Part shown: positions 41,362 to 51,000 of the stretch, in pieces
How the letters are laid out: the number at the start of each line of letters is the position of its first letter
How positions within the stretch are numbered: position 1 is the first letter of the stretch
Source: Bdellovibrionales bacterium
GTDB taxonomy: Bacteria; Bdellovibrionota; UBA1018
Assembly: GCA_016786465.1 (NCBI GenBank)
Contig: JAEUWC010000004.1
Location: 1 to 64,000 of the forward strand
Direction of reading: 5' to 3'
Length of the DNA: 64,000 nt
Position numbers and translations under genes: made by a program
The notes under the pieces: generated by a model
What the model saw: only the letters and a program-made list of their open reading frames with translations
Told to the model about the DNA's origin: nothing
The model's database searches: none

Positions 41362-44300
41362 ATGGCAAACGGGTCCGGCAGCGACAACTTTGACGCACTA
41401 TTTAACGAACTGAAAGGCAACGCGCTTCCCGGCGTTTGGGCCAAGGGCCTAGCTATTGCGCGCAATCGCCAGGTCAGCCGCGATGGGCGTGCGGGTTCGG
41501 ATTCATCACAAAAGTATCGGATCCTGGTTTCAGACCGGGTGGTCAAACCCTTGGTCACGCTTTGGCCAAAGGACATGGATTACCACTGTGATTGCGGCGA
41601 TGCAGCCGACCCCTGCATGCATTCAGTGTCAGCGGCGATTGCGGAAAAGAACCAATGGATCGAAACGGGCGCGAACCCAGAACATCCCCATCCCCTGCCC
41701 CCAACGGTCCAGTACTGGTTTGAAACCACGGGCGATACGCTTTCGCTTCGCCGAACATTGGGCGGTCAGGAACTTCGCGGTTCGTTGGTTTCGCATTTGG
41801 GCGGAACCCAAACCGGACGCATTTCGGGCCCTACGCCACAAGCCGTTCAAGCCGATCTTCAAGTCGATCGAATCGGGTCTTCTTTTTTTCGGCCTTCAGG
41901 GGCCACTGAAATTCCGAAGGCGTCGGTTGAAGCTCTTTTCAAAGCCCTGTCCGAACGAAACGGTTATTGTTTTTTGGATCAAAAACCCGTCGAAGTTTCG
42001 GCTCGGCCCGTTCGCAGGCGGTTTGAAATTACGGCCAAGTACCGCTTAGAAGAAATTCGCGCAGATTTAACGGGCTTAGGTCCGCGCATCTTTAAAAATG
42101 GAATCGTATTCAGCGAATTCCTTTCCCCAAAAATTGAACTTCCCCAGGCGGTTTCAGAACAGATTTCACGCCGCCTTTCCAAGAATCTTTCGTTTTCCGA
42201 AATGGTCGACTGGATGAATTCCAAGGAATGGGAAACTTTGCTGGCACACGCAGATGTTTTAGACCCAAAGAAACTTTTACCTGAACTTGAAAGAATCCCG
42301 CTACGCGTTCAGTTTCATTTGGAAGAACACCCTGGACAGGTCTTGACCGTTCTTCCCCGGCTTCTTTACGGAAGTCCCGCGATTGCTGAAGTTAGCCGAA
42401 GTGGGGACCTGGAATACCTGGTCGAATCGCGCGCGCCGATTCGCGGCCCCGAACAAATTGCGGAAGAAAAAACTTTGATCCGCAAGGTTCAGCAAGATTT
42501 TCACCTTTCCATCGGCCAGGCATCCAAATGGGAATCCGTCCAGGGCGTTCAAATGAAAGAAAAACTGGATGCCCAAGTTCGAAAAAACCCAACCGTGTAC
42601 GGCATCGCGGGCCAGGGCCAATCGGGTTTTGGCGTATCAGGGCGTTTGAAAATTCAGGTCCAAACGGTCTTTTCTGCCGATGGGACCCTTTCACTAAAGC
42701 CCGTCTTTTCAATTCAAGATGGGGGCGACGTGAAAACAGCGGACCCTCACCGCGTTTTGAAGGCCTGGGAAGAGCGCGTGCCGCTGGTGCCCCTTTTAGA
42801 AGGCGGCTGGGCCGAACTGCCAAAAGATCTTTTGGACCGCGTCGGCGACGAAATCAAACGCCTGCTTTTACGCCCCCGCCCCGTTTCGCGTGCGGGGTTT
42901 CCTGCGGTGAAGGAACTTTTGGAAACCGTCGGCGAACCGGTTCATCCCCTGATTCATGAAACGGTTGAAAGCCTGAACGCGAAGCTTGCGAACACGGAAA
43001 AAACGGACCACATCCCTGCCGAAACCTTAGGGCTTCTTCGTCCCTACCAGCGCGACGCCGTTCATTGGTTATTGAAAATGAAGCGCCTAAAGACCGGAGC
43101 GATTCTGGCTGATGACATGGGTCTTGGAAAAACACTTCAGGCCCTTTGCGCAATCACACCCACCGATCGAGTCCTTTTGATCGTACCCACTAGCGTCCTT
43201 TCAGGGTGGAAAGGCCAAATCGCACGATTTCGTCCCGACCTAATGCTTAAGACCTATTATGGACAGGACCGAAAGCTTCCTGACCCTTCAAAAGCCGGAA
43301 TTCTTTTGACCACACACGGAACTTTTCGGCAGGACTTAGAAGCGCTTTCGGATCTGAAATGGGATGTTGCGATCTTCGATGAAGCCCAAGCCATCAAGAA
43401 TCCAGACAGCCAGCTGGCGATTGCCGCAAGCCAGATTCAGGCGGGATTCAGAATGGCACTTTCGGGTACCCCGATTGAAAATCGATTGCTGGACTTGTTC
43501 AGTATTTTTCAATTTTCAGAACCCGCACTTTTTGGCGGTCGTTCAGAATTCCTTCGCATGGCGGATCAACAGCCCGAACGGATTCGAAGCCGAATTGCGC
43601 CCCACTTTCTAAGACGCTTAAAGAAAGAAGTCGCACGCGACCTTCCAGAAAAAATCGAGACCGTTTTGGACTGCGAACTTTCGCCCAAAGAACGCGACCA
43701 TTACGACGCCGTCTTTGCCGCGACTCAGAAAAAGGTTCGTGAAGCGCTTTTGGGCGTAACCGATCGCGCAGACGGGCCAGCAGAAATGAGCTCGCCCGGC
43801 CAACCCAACATGATCCTGGCACTAGAAGCTTTGCTTCGACTTCGACAAGCCAGCTGCGATCTTCGCTTGGTGCCTGGGCTATTGGATCAGGCCGCGGAAC
43901 ACGCTGCTTCAAGCAAGATTCGCGTTTTGCTGGATTCTCTGGCCGCGGCAATTCAGAACGGACATCGTTGCTTGGTTTTTTCGCAGTGGACTTCGTTCTT
44001 GGATTTAATCGAACCCGAACTTTCAAAAGATTCGATCCGCTTTTCTAGAATTGACGGATCGGTTTCGGTCAAAGATCGCGCAAGCCTGATTGATCAATTC
44101 CAAAAGGACGACGGGCCTTCTGTCATGCTTCTTTCCTTAAAGGCAGGGGGCGTGGGATTGACTTTGACTGCAGCCGATCAGGTTTATTTGCTGGATCCTT
44201 GGTGGAACCCTGCCGCCGAAGATCAGGCTTCTGATCGCGCGCACCGAATCGGACAGACCCGAACCGTTCAAGTTCATCGGCTGATTTCTGAAGGCACCAT

Positions 44301-44418
44301 TGAAGAAAGAATCCTAGAACTGGCTAAAAAGAAGCGCGAACTGACGGAAGCTTACCTTTCGGATGGATCCGTGGCGGCGGGGCTTTCTTCGCAGGAAATT
44401 TTGGAACTGATCCGCTAG
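41362..44418 (+). CDS. SWIM-SNF2 helicase-like ATPase
   Basis: 1018 residues. N-terminal SWIM zinc finger CDCGDAADPCMHS (76-88); a middle region with SNF2-associated domain character; then the Snf2/HepA motor: Q-region LRPYQRDAVHWL, motif I DDMGLGKT (about 583), DEAQ box FDEAQAIKNP (about 672), SGTPIENRLLDLFSIFQF, and helicase C-terminal motifs VMLLSLKAGGVGLTLTAADQVYLLDPWWNP and QASDRAHRIGQ. These proteins translocate on double-stranded DNA and remodel bound proteins or RNA polymerase. The SWIM domain likely mediates DNA or protein contacts. Confidence 0.93.
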   Translation: MANGSGSDNFDALFNELKGNALPGVWAKGLAIARNRQVSRDGRAGSDSSQKYRILVSDRVVKPLVTLWPKDMDYHCDCGDAADPCMHSVSAAIAEKNQWIETGANPEHPHPLPPTVQYWFETTGDTLSLRRTLGGQELRGSLVSHLGGTQTGRISGPTPQAVQADLQVDRIGSSFFRPSGATEIPKASVEALFKALSERNGYCFLDQKPVEVSARPVRRRFEITAKYRLEEIRADLTGLGPRIFKNGIVFSEFLSPKIELPQAVSEQISRRLSKNLSFSEMVDWMNSKEWETLLAHADVLDPKKLLPELERIPLRVQFHLEEHPGQVLTVLPRLLYGSPAIAEVSRSGDLEYLVESRAPIRGPEQIAEEKTLIRKVQQDFHLSIGQASKWESVQGVQMKEKLDAQVRKNPTVYGIAGQGQSGFGVSGRLKIQVQTVFSADGTLSLKPVFSIQDGGDVKTADPHRVLKAWEERVPLVPLLEGGWAELPKDLLDRVGDEIKRLLLRPRPVSRAGFPAVKELLETVGEPVHPLIHETVESLNAKLANTEKTDHIPAETLGLLRPYQRDAVHWLLKMKRLKTGAILADDMGLGKTLQALCAITPTDRVLLIVPTSVLSGWKGQIARFRPDLMLKTYYGQDRKLPDPSKAGILLTTHGTFRQDLEALSDLKWDVAIFDEAQAIKNPDSQLAIAASQIQAGFRMALSGTPIENRLLDLFSIFQFSEPALFGGRSEFLRMADQQPERIRSRIAPHFLRRLKKEVARDLPEKIETVLDCELSPKERDHYDAVFAATQKKVREALLGVTDRADGPAEMSSPGQPNMILALEALLRLRQASCDLRLVPGLLDQAAEHAASSKIRVLLDSLAAAIQNGHRCLVFSQWTSFLDLIEPELSKDSIRFSRIDGSVSVKDRASLIDQFQKDDGPSVMLLSLKAGGVGLTLTAADQVYLLDPWWNPAAEDQASDRAHRIGQTRTVQVHRLISEGTIEERILELAKKKRELTEAYLSDGSVAAGLSSQEILELIR

Positions 44419-44423
44419 GCCGG

Positions 44424-45113
44424 CTAGGGACTCACCTGGCTGTAAGGCGGCACAATCGAAGGTTCGTCTAGAAAGTAGATCCGATCCCAGACTTCGACCT
44501 TAGCTTCTTCGGTGGGTGCGTAAACTTTCAGATCCTTAAGGCTACCCACCCACTTGTCGGCCGGGCGCTTGTCCAGGCGGCGGCGAAACAAATACGGAAG
44601 TTCTAACTTCGGATCCGAAAAAACACCGGCTTTGGCTTTCATTGCAGCTTCGGTGGCGGCACCGTAATCGCGGCAGTACTTTTCGTTTGGGAAAATGCAG
44701 TACATCACTGCGTCTGCGTTTTTGACCATTTCTAGGTTGATGTTGGTCTTGCCTTTCCAGATATGCGCAAGCATCCGTCCGTAACGGTCACAGACTTCGG
44801 CTTCAACTTCGACTTCGACGACGTCGCCGACTTTCAAAAGCTTTGCCAAAGCATCTGCGCTGGACTGGCCCCAGGTGCCCTGAGCCTGCCCCTTAAAGTG
44901 AAGTTCCGGAGTATCAATCGACAACATCCGCACCGAAATGGTGCCCAAAGAATTCTTCAGGCCGATCGTGTCGCCGTCAGAAAGGCGAATCACTGTTGCA
45001 GTATTTCCTTGGGCCAAAAAGTCCTGGCAAGGAACTTTTGCCGCACCGCCCCAGGCCAATGAACTGCTTAAAACCCAAAGCCCCAAAAACACACCTTTGA
45101 TCGTCTTCAACAC
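44424..45113 (-). CDS. Exported staphylococcal-nuclease-like (SNase) protein
   Basis: 229 residues from a GTG start (AGGAG 10 bases upstream) with a signal peptide ending near SLAWGG. SNase-fold core: VIRLSDGDTIGL (calcium and catalytic Asp), VRMLSIDTPELHF and VCDRYGRMLAHIW, giving the Arg/Asp/Glu set of thermonucleases. It has four Cys in the mature part (VPCQD, EVCDRYGR, MYCIFP, KYCRDY) that may form disulfides. Probably a periplasmic or secreted nuclease that degrades DNA or RNA for nutrients. The longest frame begins 57 residues earlier without a ribosome site. Confidence 0.87.
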   Translation of the reverse strand: MLKTIKGVFLGLWVLSSSLAWGGAAKVPCQDFLAQGNTATVIRLSDGDTIGLKNSLGTISVRMLSIDTPELHFKGQAQGTWGQSSADALAKLLKVGDVVEVEVEAEVCDRYGRMLAHIWKGKTNINLEMVKNADAVMYCIFPNEKYCRDYGAATEAAMKAKAGVFSDPKLELPYLFRRRLDKRPADKWVGSLKDLKVYAPTEEAKVEVWDRIYFLDEPSIVPPYSQVSP

Positions 45114-45255
45114 GTGGTGAAATCTCCTGGGGCTTGCCCAATGTTTTTTGAACCGCTGTGCCGACAGTAACCAAGAAAAACAGTTTGGCAAGCCCCGCGG
45201 GGTCGGATATTTTGAAAGAAACGAAATACTAACCGAAGCCTTCAAAGGATCCGAA

Positions 45256-45507
45256 ATGCGCCCAAGCCAGAACACCGAAGCCAATAAAAAGCTGACTGTA
45301 AAAATGATTCTGTTCTTTGTCGGCGGAGCCGTGCTGGGCGGGCCTGTCGTTGCTTGGTGGCTTTATGAAGTGAAGCAGCTAAGCTGGTTATCAGCCGCCG
45401 ATGGCAAATACGAAGCCAAGGTTCCCGAAGTTCCTTCGGTCAAGGTCAAAGAAACCGCGTTTTACTGCGCAAGCGGCGTCAACAAGAAGTACGTCGGCTG
45501 TAACTGA
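45256..45507 (+). CDS. Small single-span membrane protein
   Basis: 83 residues. A polar N-terminus, one transmembrane helix (MILFFVGGAVLGGPVVAWWLYE) and a short periplasmic or cytoplasmic tail with two Cys near the end (FYCASG, VGCN). Not recognised. ATG 45256 has AAAGGA six bases upstream. It is divergent from the SNase gene and followed by a terminator. Confidence 0.6.
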   Translation: MRPSQNTEANKKLTVKMILFFVGGAVLGGPVVAWWLYEVKQLSWLSAADGKYEAKVPEVPSVKVKETAFYCASGVNKKYVGCN

Positions 45508-45532
45508 TTTTTAACATTCAATTTTTAAATAT

Positions 45533-45570
45533 AAACGGCCACCCCATTTGGGGCGGCCGTTTTACTTTTT
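45533..45570. terminator. Intrinsic terminator between convergent genes
   Basis: AAACGGCC (45533-45540) pairs with GGCCGTTT (45555-45562), continued by CCCC/GGGG after an A/C mismatch, with a four-base loop, then TTACTTTTT. The U-rich side serves the plus-strand small membrane protein gene; the AT-rich flank on the other side may serve the OPT gene. Confidence 0.75.
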
Positions 45571-45584
45571 AGGATGGAATGAAA

Positions 45585-47732
45585 CTAGGCCTTCTTCCCT
45601 TTCCCTAGCGCCACCCAAAGAAGGTAACCGGCCAAAGCGCCAAATGGGAAGACCGGGAAAACTTCGCTTCCTGAAAGCTTCGACCATCCGCTTAGATCCA
45701 TTGCGCCCATCACACGGGGATAAAGGGCCAAAAGCGCAATTCCAATTCCGGCAATCGATCCGCCGGCGATCAAGCCGCTGGACAAAAGAACACCTGGGCC
45801 AGAATCGTCTTCTTGTTTTTTGCTGAAGTGGTCGCGAATCTTACGAACCACCCCACCAAAGAATATCGGCATCGAAGCCGCAATCGGAAGATAGACCCCG
45901 ACGGCGAACGCAAGCGATGGGATCCCACAAAGTTCCAGCATCACCACCAAGAACACACCTAAAAGCACCAAGCCCCAAGGAAGTTTCTGGGTCAAAACGC
46001 CATCAATGATCAACGCCATCAAGTGCGCCTTGGGGGCATCAAACTTGGTGACTTCGGTTCCATCATCACGCTGGGTCAGGCTACCGTTAATGCCCGGATC
46101 CACACGGTACGCAAAGTTTCCGCCGTCATCCAAAAGGTACTTTCCATGGGCAACTTTTGCGATCGAACCCACGGCCGTTTCCGAATTCACTCGCAGGACG
46201 TGATAGTTTTTTGAATCCTTCTGGCCTTCAGCACCTAGAACGCCTTCCATAGGAAGCTGGTTGACCGCATCGTAGCGAACGGTTGGAAGGTCCTTTTTGG
46301 TGTAAATCGAAGCTGAAACGTCCAGCTTTTTTAGGACAATTCCGATGACCAAGGCCGAAGTCAGCGCGCCAAACAGAATCGAAATCTGCTGCAGGCGCGG
46401 GGTTGCCCCAACCAAGTGACCGGTTTTTAAATCCTGAGCCGTAGTGCCGCCGTTTGAAGCCGCGACACAAACGATCGCTGCAATTGAAAGTGCCGCCACA
46501 CGGTCAGTCAAAGAAACCCAACCCATGGCAAGAAAAATCAGGCTTGTGATCAAAAGGGTCGCCACCGTCATTCCTGAAATCGGATTTGACGAAGAACCGA
46601 TTTCGCCCGTGATTCTTGAACTGACCGTCACAAACAAGAAACCAAAAACGATGATCAAGATCGCTCCGATCAGGCCCACATGAAGCGAAGGTTGGGCAGC
46701 AATCGCAGCAACCAAAGCCACAACCCCAATGAGCACCCATTTCATCGGAATGTCTTGGCTGGTGCGCGCGATCGTTTTCTTCCCTTCACGCTTACTTTCC
46801 AAAAGACCCTGAATTCCGGAAACCGCCGCGCGGTAAATGATGGGCAGGTTCTGAATCATGCTGAAAATACCAGCCGCGGCGACTGCGCCTGCGCCAATAT
46901 AAAGAACGTAGTAGTTTCGAATTTCGCCCGTCCCCATTTCAGAAATCAATCGGGTTGCTGGGAATAGCGGTTCTTTCAAGCCGCCCCCGAAAAGATAAAT
47001 GGCAGGCGTCAAAACAAACGCGGAAAGGACGCCCCCTGCGGCCATCATCGCGGAATTGCGATAACCAATGATGTAACCCACGCCTAAAAGTTCTGGCGAA
47101 ACTTCCGACGCAAACTTTGCGCCCTTCAGAACCTTCACCGGAAAATCAATCGCTTCGCCCCAAAGTTTCGCCCCGACGTTAAAGATTTTGTACCAAAGCC
47201 CCAAGAAGAAGCCGACAAACACGGTCTTTGCGGTCGTCCCGCCTTCTTCGCCCACCACCAAAACCTGGGCGCATGCCGTGCCTTCTGGGAAAATCAGGTT
47301 TTCCTTAGGCGATTCGACTAGCGCTTTGCGCAAAGGAATCATCATCAAGATTCCCAAAAGTCCGCCTAGGACCGAAACCGTCATCACACGCGACAGTTCC
47401 ATGTCGAATCCCAAAATCATCAGCGCTGGCATCGTCACTGCGACACCAAAGGCGATGCTTTCACCAGCCGAACCGGCCGTCTGCACGATGTTGTTTTCCA
47501 GGATGTTGGCCTGGCGAAACTTAAAAACCTTGGCCAGTCCCCGAAATAAAGTGATCGAAAGAACCGCTACCGGAATCGAAGCGCTGACCGTCATGCCCAC
47601 GCGAAGAGCCAGGTAAAGCGAAGACGCTCCGAAGATGATTCCCAAAACCACACCCATCAAAAGCGGCATCAGCGTCAGTTCTGGAAGTTTGGCAGATTCG
47701 GCGATGTAAGGCTTGTGGGTAGCTGTGGTCAT
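45585..47732 (-). CDS. OPT-family oligopeptide transporter
   Basis: 715 residues with around 14-16 transmembrane helices. OPT-family marks include LYLALRVGMTVSASIPVAVLS at the start, FRQANILENNIVQTAGSAGESIAFG, and ESPKENLIFPEGTACAQVLV. A soluble insert lies around 490-570. These carriers take up small peptides or metal chelates with protons; bacterial members are mostly uncharacterised. It follows the DAACS symporter gene after 19 bases on the same strand, so peptides and amino acids may be imported together. Confidence 0.88.
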   Translation of the reverse strand: MTTATHKPYIAESAKLPELTLMPLLMGVVLGIIFGASSLYLALRVGMTVSASIPVAVLSITLFRGLAKVFKFRQANILENNIVQTAGSAGESIAFGVAVTMPALMILGFDMELSRVMTVSVLGGLLGILMMIPLRKALVESPKENLIFPEGTACAQVLVVGEEGGTTAKTVFVGFFLGLWYKIFNVGAKLWGEAIDFPVKVLKGAKFASEVSPELLGVGYIIGYRNSAMMAAGGVLSAFVLTPAIYLFGGGLKEPLFPATRLISEMGTGEIRNYYVLYIGAGAVAAAGIFSMIQNLPIIYRAAVSGIQGLLESKREGKKTIARTSQDIPMKWVLIGVVALVAAIAAQPSLHVGLIGAILIIVFGFLFVTVSSRITGEIGSSSNPISGMTVATLLITSLIFLAMGWVSLTDRVAALSIAAIVCVAASNGGTTAQDLKTGHLVGATPRLQQISILFGALTSALVIGIVLKKLDVSASIYTKKDLPTVRYDAVNQLPMEGVLGAEGQKDSKNYHVLRVNSETAVGSIAKVAHGKYLLDDGGNFAYRVDPGINGSLTQRDDGTEVTKFDAPKAHLMALIIDGVLTQKLPWGLVLLGVFLVVMLELCGIPSLAFAVGVYLPIAASMPIFFGGVVRKIRDHFSKKQEDDSGPGVLLSSGLIAGGSIAGIGIALLALYPRVMGAMDLSGWSKLSGSEVFPVFPFGALAGYLLWVALGKGKKA

Positions 47733-47751
47733 AGGTTTTCCTTAAAAGTAC

Positions 47752-48996
47752 TTAGGGTCGAATTTTTTCCATCCGATGCAAGATGATCGAAAGTGTTAGG
47801 TCACTGGCAACGTTCACGACGGTTCTCATTCGAGCCAAAATCCAGTCGACCGTCAATAGCAAAGGCAGCACTTCGACAGGAAGTCCGACCGTCCCAAGGA
47901 CCACCGCCAGGCTGATGAAACCCGCTTCTGGGATTCCTGCAACCCCCATCGCCGCAAATAGACAAGCAATTGAAACGGAAACTTGTTGCGCAAACGAAAG
48001 ATCAATCCCATACGCCTGCGCGATGAAAAGCGCGGCTAACGCTTCATAAAGCAAAATCCCATCTTGATTGATATTCGTCCCCACGCAAACGCCAAGCGCG
48101 GATGCGGACTTTGAAATTTTTAAGCGATCCAGCGCTTTAAGCGTCAGCGGCAAAGTCGCTAGACTGCTGTTTGCGCCAAGCCCATAAAGCATCGGTTCTT
48201 TGGCTTCCTGAAAGAAATCCCGAAGCCGGATCTTTGCAAAAAAGCGAATCCAAAGCGGGTACACAATTAAAAGTGGAAGACTGAGCCCCACGACCCCAAC
48301 CAAAAGGTAAGCACCTAACCCTTTCATCGCTACAAAGCCGCTTTCAGAAATCGATTTAGCGACCACTGCAAAAACCGCAAGTGGGGTCAGTCGAATCACC
48401 CAAGCTAGAATCTGAACCGTGGTTTGCTGAAGCGCTAGAAACACCGCTTGAAGCGACTTCACCGCAGTACGGACTTCGGCGTCAGAATCTTTTCGATCGC
48501 GAACCGCCCGAAGCCCCAGGCCGAAGAAAAGCGCCAAAACCACAATCATCAAGACAGCGTTATCTAAAAATGGCTGAACGACATTGGACGGAATCAACCC
48601 AGCTAAGAACTGCGAAGGATCCAATGCCTTTACCGGCTGAATCGCCTTCAGCGACCCGACTTCCGATTTCAAACCCTGCATTTCGTGAACGGGCAAGAAT
48701 CGGCCCGGTCGAAAAACGTTAGAAAGGGTCAGTGCAAGGGCCAGCGCAATGAATCCGTTCAAAAGCGCAAAAAACACCAGGCGCACGCCCCCCTTCCAAT
48801 TGACTTCGGCAGTCAAGACGTGAACCAGAATCGTAAAGAAAAGCAGCGGTGTCGCGATCGTCTTCAAAAGAATGATCACGTACTTTCCTATTTCGCCAAG
48901 CGTCACACCCCAAGACGCGCCCATGAAGGGGCCGACCACCAGCGCAAGCAACATCGCTAGAACGATCTGAAGGCTCAAAGGAATTTTTGAAAGCAT
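47752..48996 (-). CDS. Second DAACS-family (Na+/dicarboxylate or amino acid) symporter
   Basis: 414 residues, about 8 transmembrane helices. Motifs: LKTIATPLLFFTILVHVL (hairpin 1), GANSSLATLPLTLKAL (serine region), VCVGTNINQDGILLYEALAALF (the TM7 NxDG motif, here NQDG) and AAMGVAGIPEAGFISLAVVLGTVGLP (hairpin 2), which are the classical sodium- and substrate-binding positions. It is a more standard member than the one at 37168-38415. First gene of a two-gene operon with OPT; its start is 29 bases from the divergent ABC ATPase. Confidence 0.88.
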   Translation of the reverse strand: MLSKIPLSLQIVLAMLLALVVGPFMGASWGVTLGEIGKYVIILLKTIATPLLFFTILVHVLTAEVNWKGGVRLVFFALLNGFIALALALTLSNVFRPGRFLPVHEMQGLKSEVGSLKAIQPVKALDPSQFLAGLIPSNVVQPFLDNAVLMIVVLALFFGLGLRAVRDRKDSDAEVRTAVKSLQAVFLALQQTTVQILAWVIRLTPLAVFAVVAKSISESGFVAMKGLGAYLLVGVVGLSLPLLIVYPLWIRFFAKIRLRDFFQEAKEPMLYGLGANSSLATLPLTLKALDRLKISKSASALGVCVGTNINQDGILLYEALAALFIAQAYGIDLSFAQQVSVSIACLFAAMGVAGIPEAGFISLAVVLGTVGLPVEVLPLLLTVDWILARMRTVVNVASDLTLSIILHRMEKIRP

Positions 48997-49025
48997 TCTA
49001 GGGCGTTACCAAATAAGATCGCTGC

Positions 49026-49931
49026 ATGTCTACGCCCTCGATTCTAGAAGTTCGCAGCCTTACGAAATCTTTCAAATCCCCCGCTGGAAAAGTCGACGCC
49101 GTCCGCGGCATCAGTTTTTCCATCCAAAAAGGAACCTGCTTTGGGCTTTTGGGTCCAAACGGTGCAGGAAAGACCACGACCATCGAAATGATGGAAGGGA
49201 TCCAAAAGCCTTCCGGCGGAAAGATCCTTTTTCATGGCGAAGATCTAGGCGCCGATTTCAAACAAAGATCCGGCATTCAGTTCCAAAGTACTGCGCTTCC
49301 CGATTACCTGCGCGTCGGCGAAGTCCTGAATCTTTTTGCCAGTTTTTACAAAAGTTCAGTGAATCTAGAAGACCTAGCCAAGCGTTGTCGTCTTTTGGAA
49401 CTTTGGAAAAGGGATGCGCACAATCTTTCTGGCGGCCAAAGGCAGCGGCTATTATTGGCCATCGCCCTGGTGAACGATCCAGAAATCGTTTTTCTTGATG
49501 AACCGACCACGGGCCTTGACCCCGGGGCTAGGCGCGAATTTTGGGAACTGGTCGAATCCGTGAAGGCCCAGGGCAAGACTTTGCTTCTGACCACCCATTA
49601 TATGGAAGAAGCTTATGCTCTTTGCGATGAAATCGCGATCATGGATCAGGGCAAGATCATCGCCCAAGGGGAACCCAATCAACTTTTGAAGACCCATTTT
49701 GACGGCGTGACCATCGAAGTTCCATCGGACGATTTCAAAAAGGCGACGGGCAAACTTCCCTTCCCGGTTTTCGAAAGGCCCGGATCAGTTGAAATTCCGA
49801 CTCGGGATGTTGAAGCCGTCATTCAGTTTTTGATGGGCGCAAAAATTTCACTGGATCGGATCATGATTCGCCCACGCACCCTAGAAGATCTATTTTTACA
49901 ATTAACCCGTAAAGGCGGTAGCCCGGCATGA
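49026..49931 (+). CDS. ABC-2-type transporter ATP-binding protein
   Basis: 301 residues, one ABC domain of the export class: Walker A GPNGAGKTT, Q-loop region, signature LSGGQRQRLLL, Walker B IVFLDEPTTGLD and the switch His in LLTTHYMEEA. The C-terminal 80 residues are the accessory domain seen in CcmA/NodI-type ATPases. Partner is the permease directly downstream, overlapping by ATGA. Such pairs export antibiotics, lipids or polysaccharides; the substrate is unknown. Confidence 0.92.
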   Translation: MSTPSILEVRSLTKSFKSPAGKVDAVRGISFSIQKGTCFGLLGPNGAGKTTTIEMMEGIQKPSGGKILFHGEDLGADFKQRSGIQFQSTALPDYLRVGEVLNLFASFYKSSVNLEDLAKRCRLLELWKRDAHNLSGGQRQRLLLAIALVNDPEIVFLDEPTTGLDPGARREFWELVESVKAQGKTLLLTTHYMEEAYALCDEIAIMDQGKIIAQGEPNQLLKTHFDGVTIEVPSDDFKKATGKLPFPVFERPGSVEIPTRDVEAVIQFLMGAKISLDRIMIRPRTLEDLFLQLTRKGGSPA

Positions 49932-50995
49932 GCACCCAAAATCACGAAAACCCCGCATCTGGGATGGCCCGATTCAAACGCTTTTGGGCACTGGTCGACG
50001 TCCGAAACAAAGAATTTCTTCGTGACCACGCCGCCTTGGCGTGGAACTTTCTTTTTCCGTTTTTGATTGTGGGCGGATTTGGTTTCGCTTTTTCTGGAAA
50101 TTCTCAGGATTTTTTCAAAGTCGCTGTCCATGGAAGCGCGACCCAAACGGGCGCTGCCGAATTTTTTGAAACCAAGTACATCCAGTTCATTCCGGACAAT
50201 GACCTGGGTCCCATGCTTGAAAAACTGAAGCGCCATCAAATCGACATGGTCGTTTCGTCAGGAAAGTACTGGATCAATTCGACATCACCCAAAGGCTACC
50301 TTCTGGAAAGACTTCTGATCGGAGCACAAAAGCCGACCGCCGGGACCACGTCCTCAGTACCCAATAGCTACGAAAAGCAGACCGTCGAAGGGCGCGAAAT
50401 TCGCTACGTTGACTGGCTGATTGCCGGCATCATTGGGATGAACATGATGTTCTCGGCACTTTTCGGGGTGGGATATGTCATCGTTCGATATCGAAAAAAC
50501 GGGGTTCTGAAGCGACTGAAAGCCACTCCGCTTGCGGCCTTTGATTTCCTAGCCGCCCAAATTGTTTCACGCGTTTTTTTAATCGTAGGCGTTTCAGCGA
50601 TTGTCTATGGCGGTTCGCACGCGGTTTTGCATTTCCAGATGTTGGGTTCTTATTGGGATCTTTCGGTCATTTTATTGCTGGGATCACTTTGCTTGATTTC
50701 GCTTGGGCTATTGGTCGCCGCGATGGTTTCTAGCGAAGAATTCGCAGGCGGGCTTTTGAACATGGTTTCGTGGCCGATGATGTTCTTGTCGGGCGTTTGG
50801 TTTTCGCTAGAAGGAATGAATCCTTGGATCAAAAAGGCCGCAAATATTTTCCCGCTGACCCACGTGATCGAAGCTTCGCGTAAAATCATGACCGAGGGAG
50901 CCACGCTAGGTTCCCTCGGTTTTCAGATTTGGATTTTAGCGATCTTGACGGTCGTGTTTCTGACCATCGGTTCACTGACCTTTAAGTGGGAATAA
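49928..50995 (+). CDS. ABC-2-type transporter permease
   Basis: 355 residues. An N-terminal helix (HAALAWNFLFPFLIVGGFGFAF), a soluble periplasmic loop (about 55-155) and five further helices, with LIAGIIGMNMMFSALFGVGYVIV and LLNMVSWPMMFLSGVWFSLEGM typical of ABC-2 membrane domains. Starts inside the ATPase stop (ATGA). Together they form one exporter half-pair; two copies would assemble with two ATPases. Convergent with the FAD oxidase gene. Confidence 0.88.
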   Translation: MSTQNHENPASGMARFKRFWALVDVRNKEFLRDHAALAWNFLFPFLIVGGFGFAFSGNSQDFFKVAVHGSATQTGAAEFFETKYIQFIPDNDLGPMLEKLKRHQIDMVVSSGKYWINSTSPKGYLLERLLIGAQKPTAGTTSSVPNSYEKQTVEGREIRYVDWLIAGIIGMNMMFSALFGVGYVIVRYRKNGVLKRLKATPLAAFDFLAAQIVSRVFLIVGVSAIVYGGSHAVLHFQMLGSYWDLSVILLLGSLCLISLGLLVAAMVSSEEFAGGLLNMVSWPMMFLSGVWFSLEGMNPWIKKAANIFPLTHVIEASRKIMTEGATLGSLGFQIWILAILTVVFLTIGSLTFKWE

Positions 50996-51000
50996 CCCGC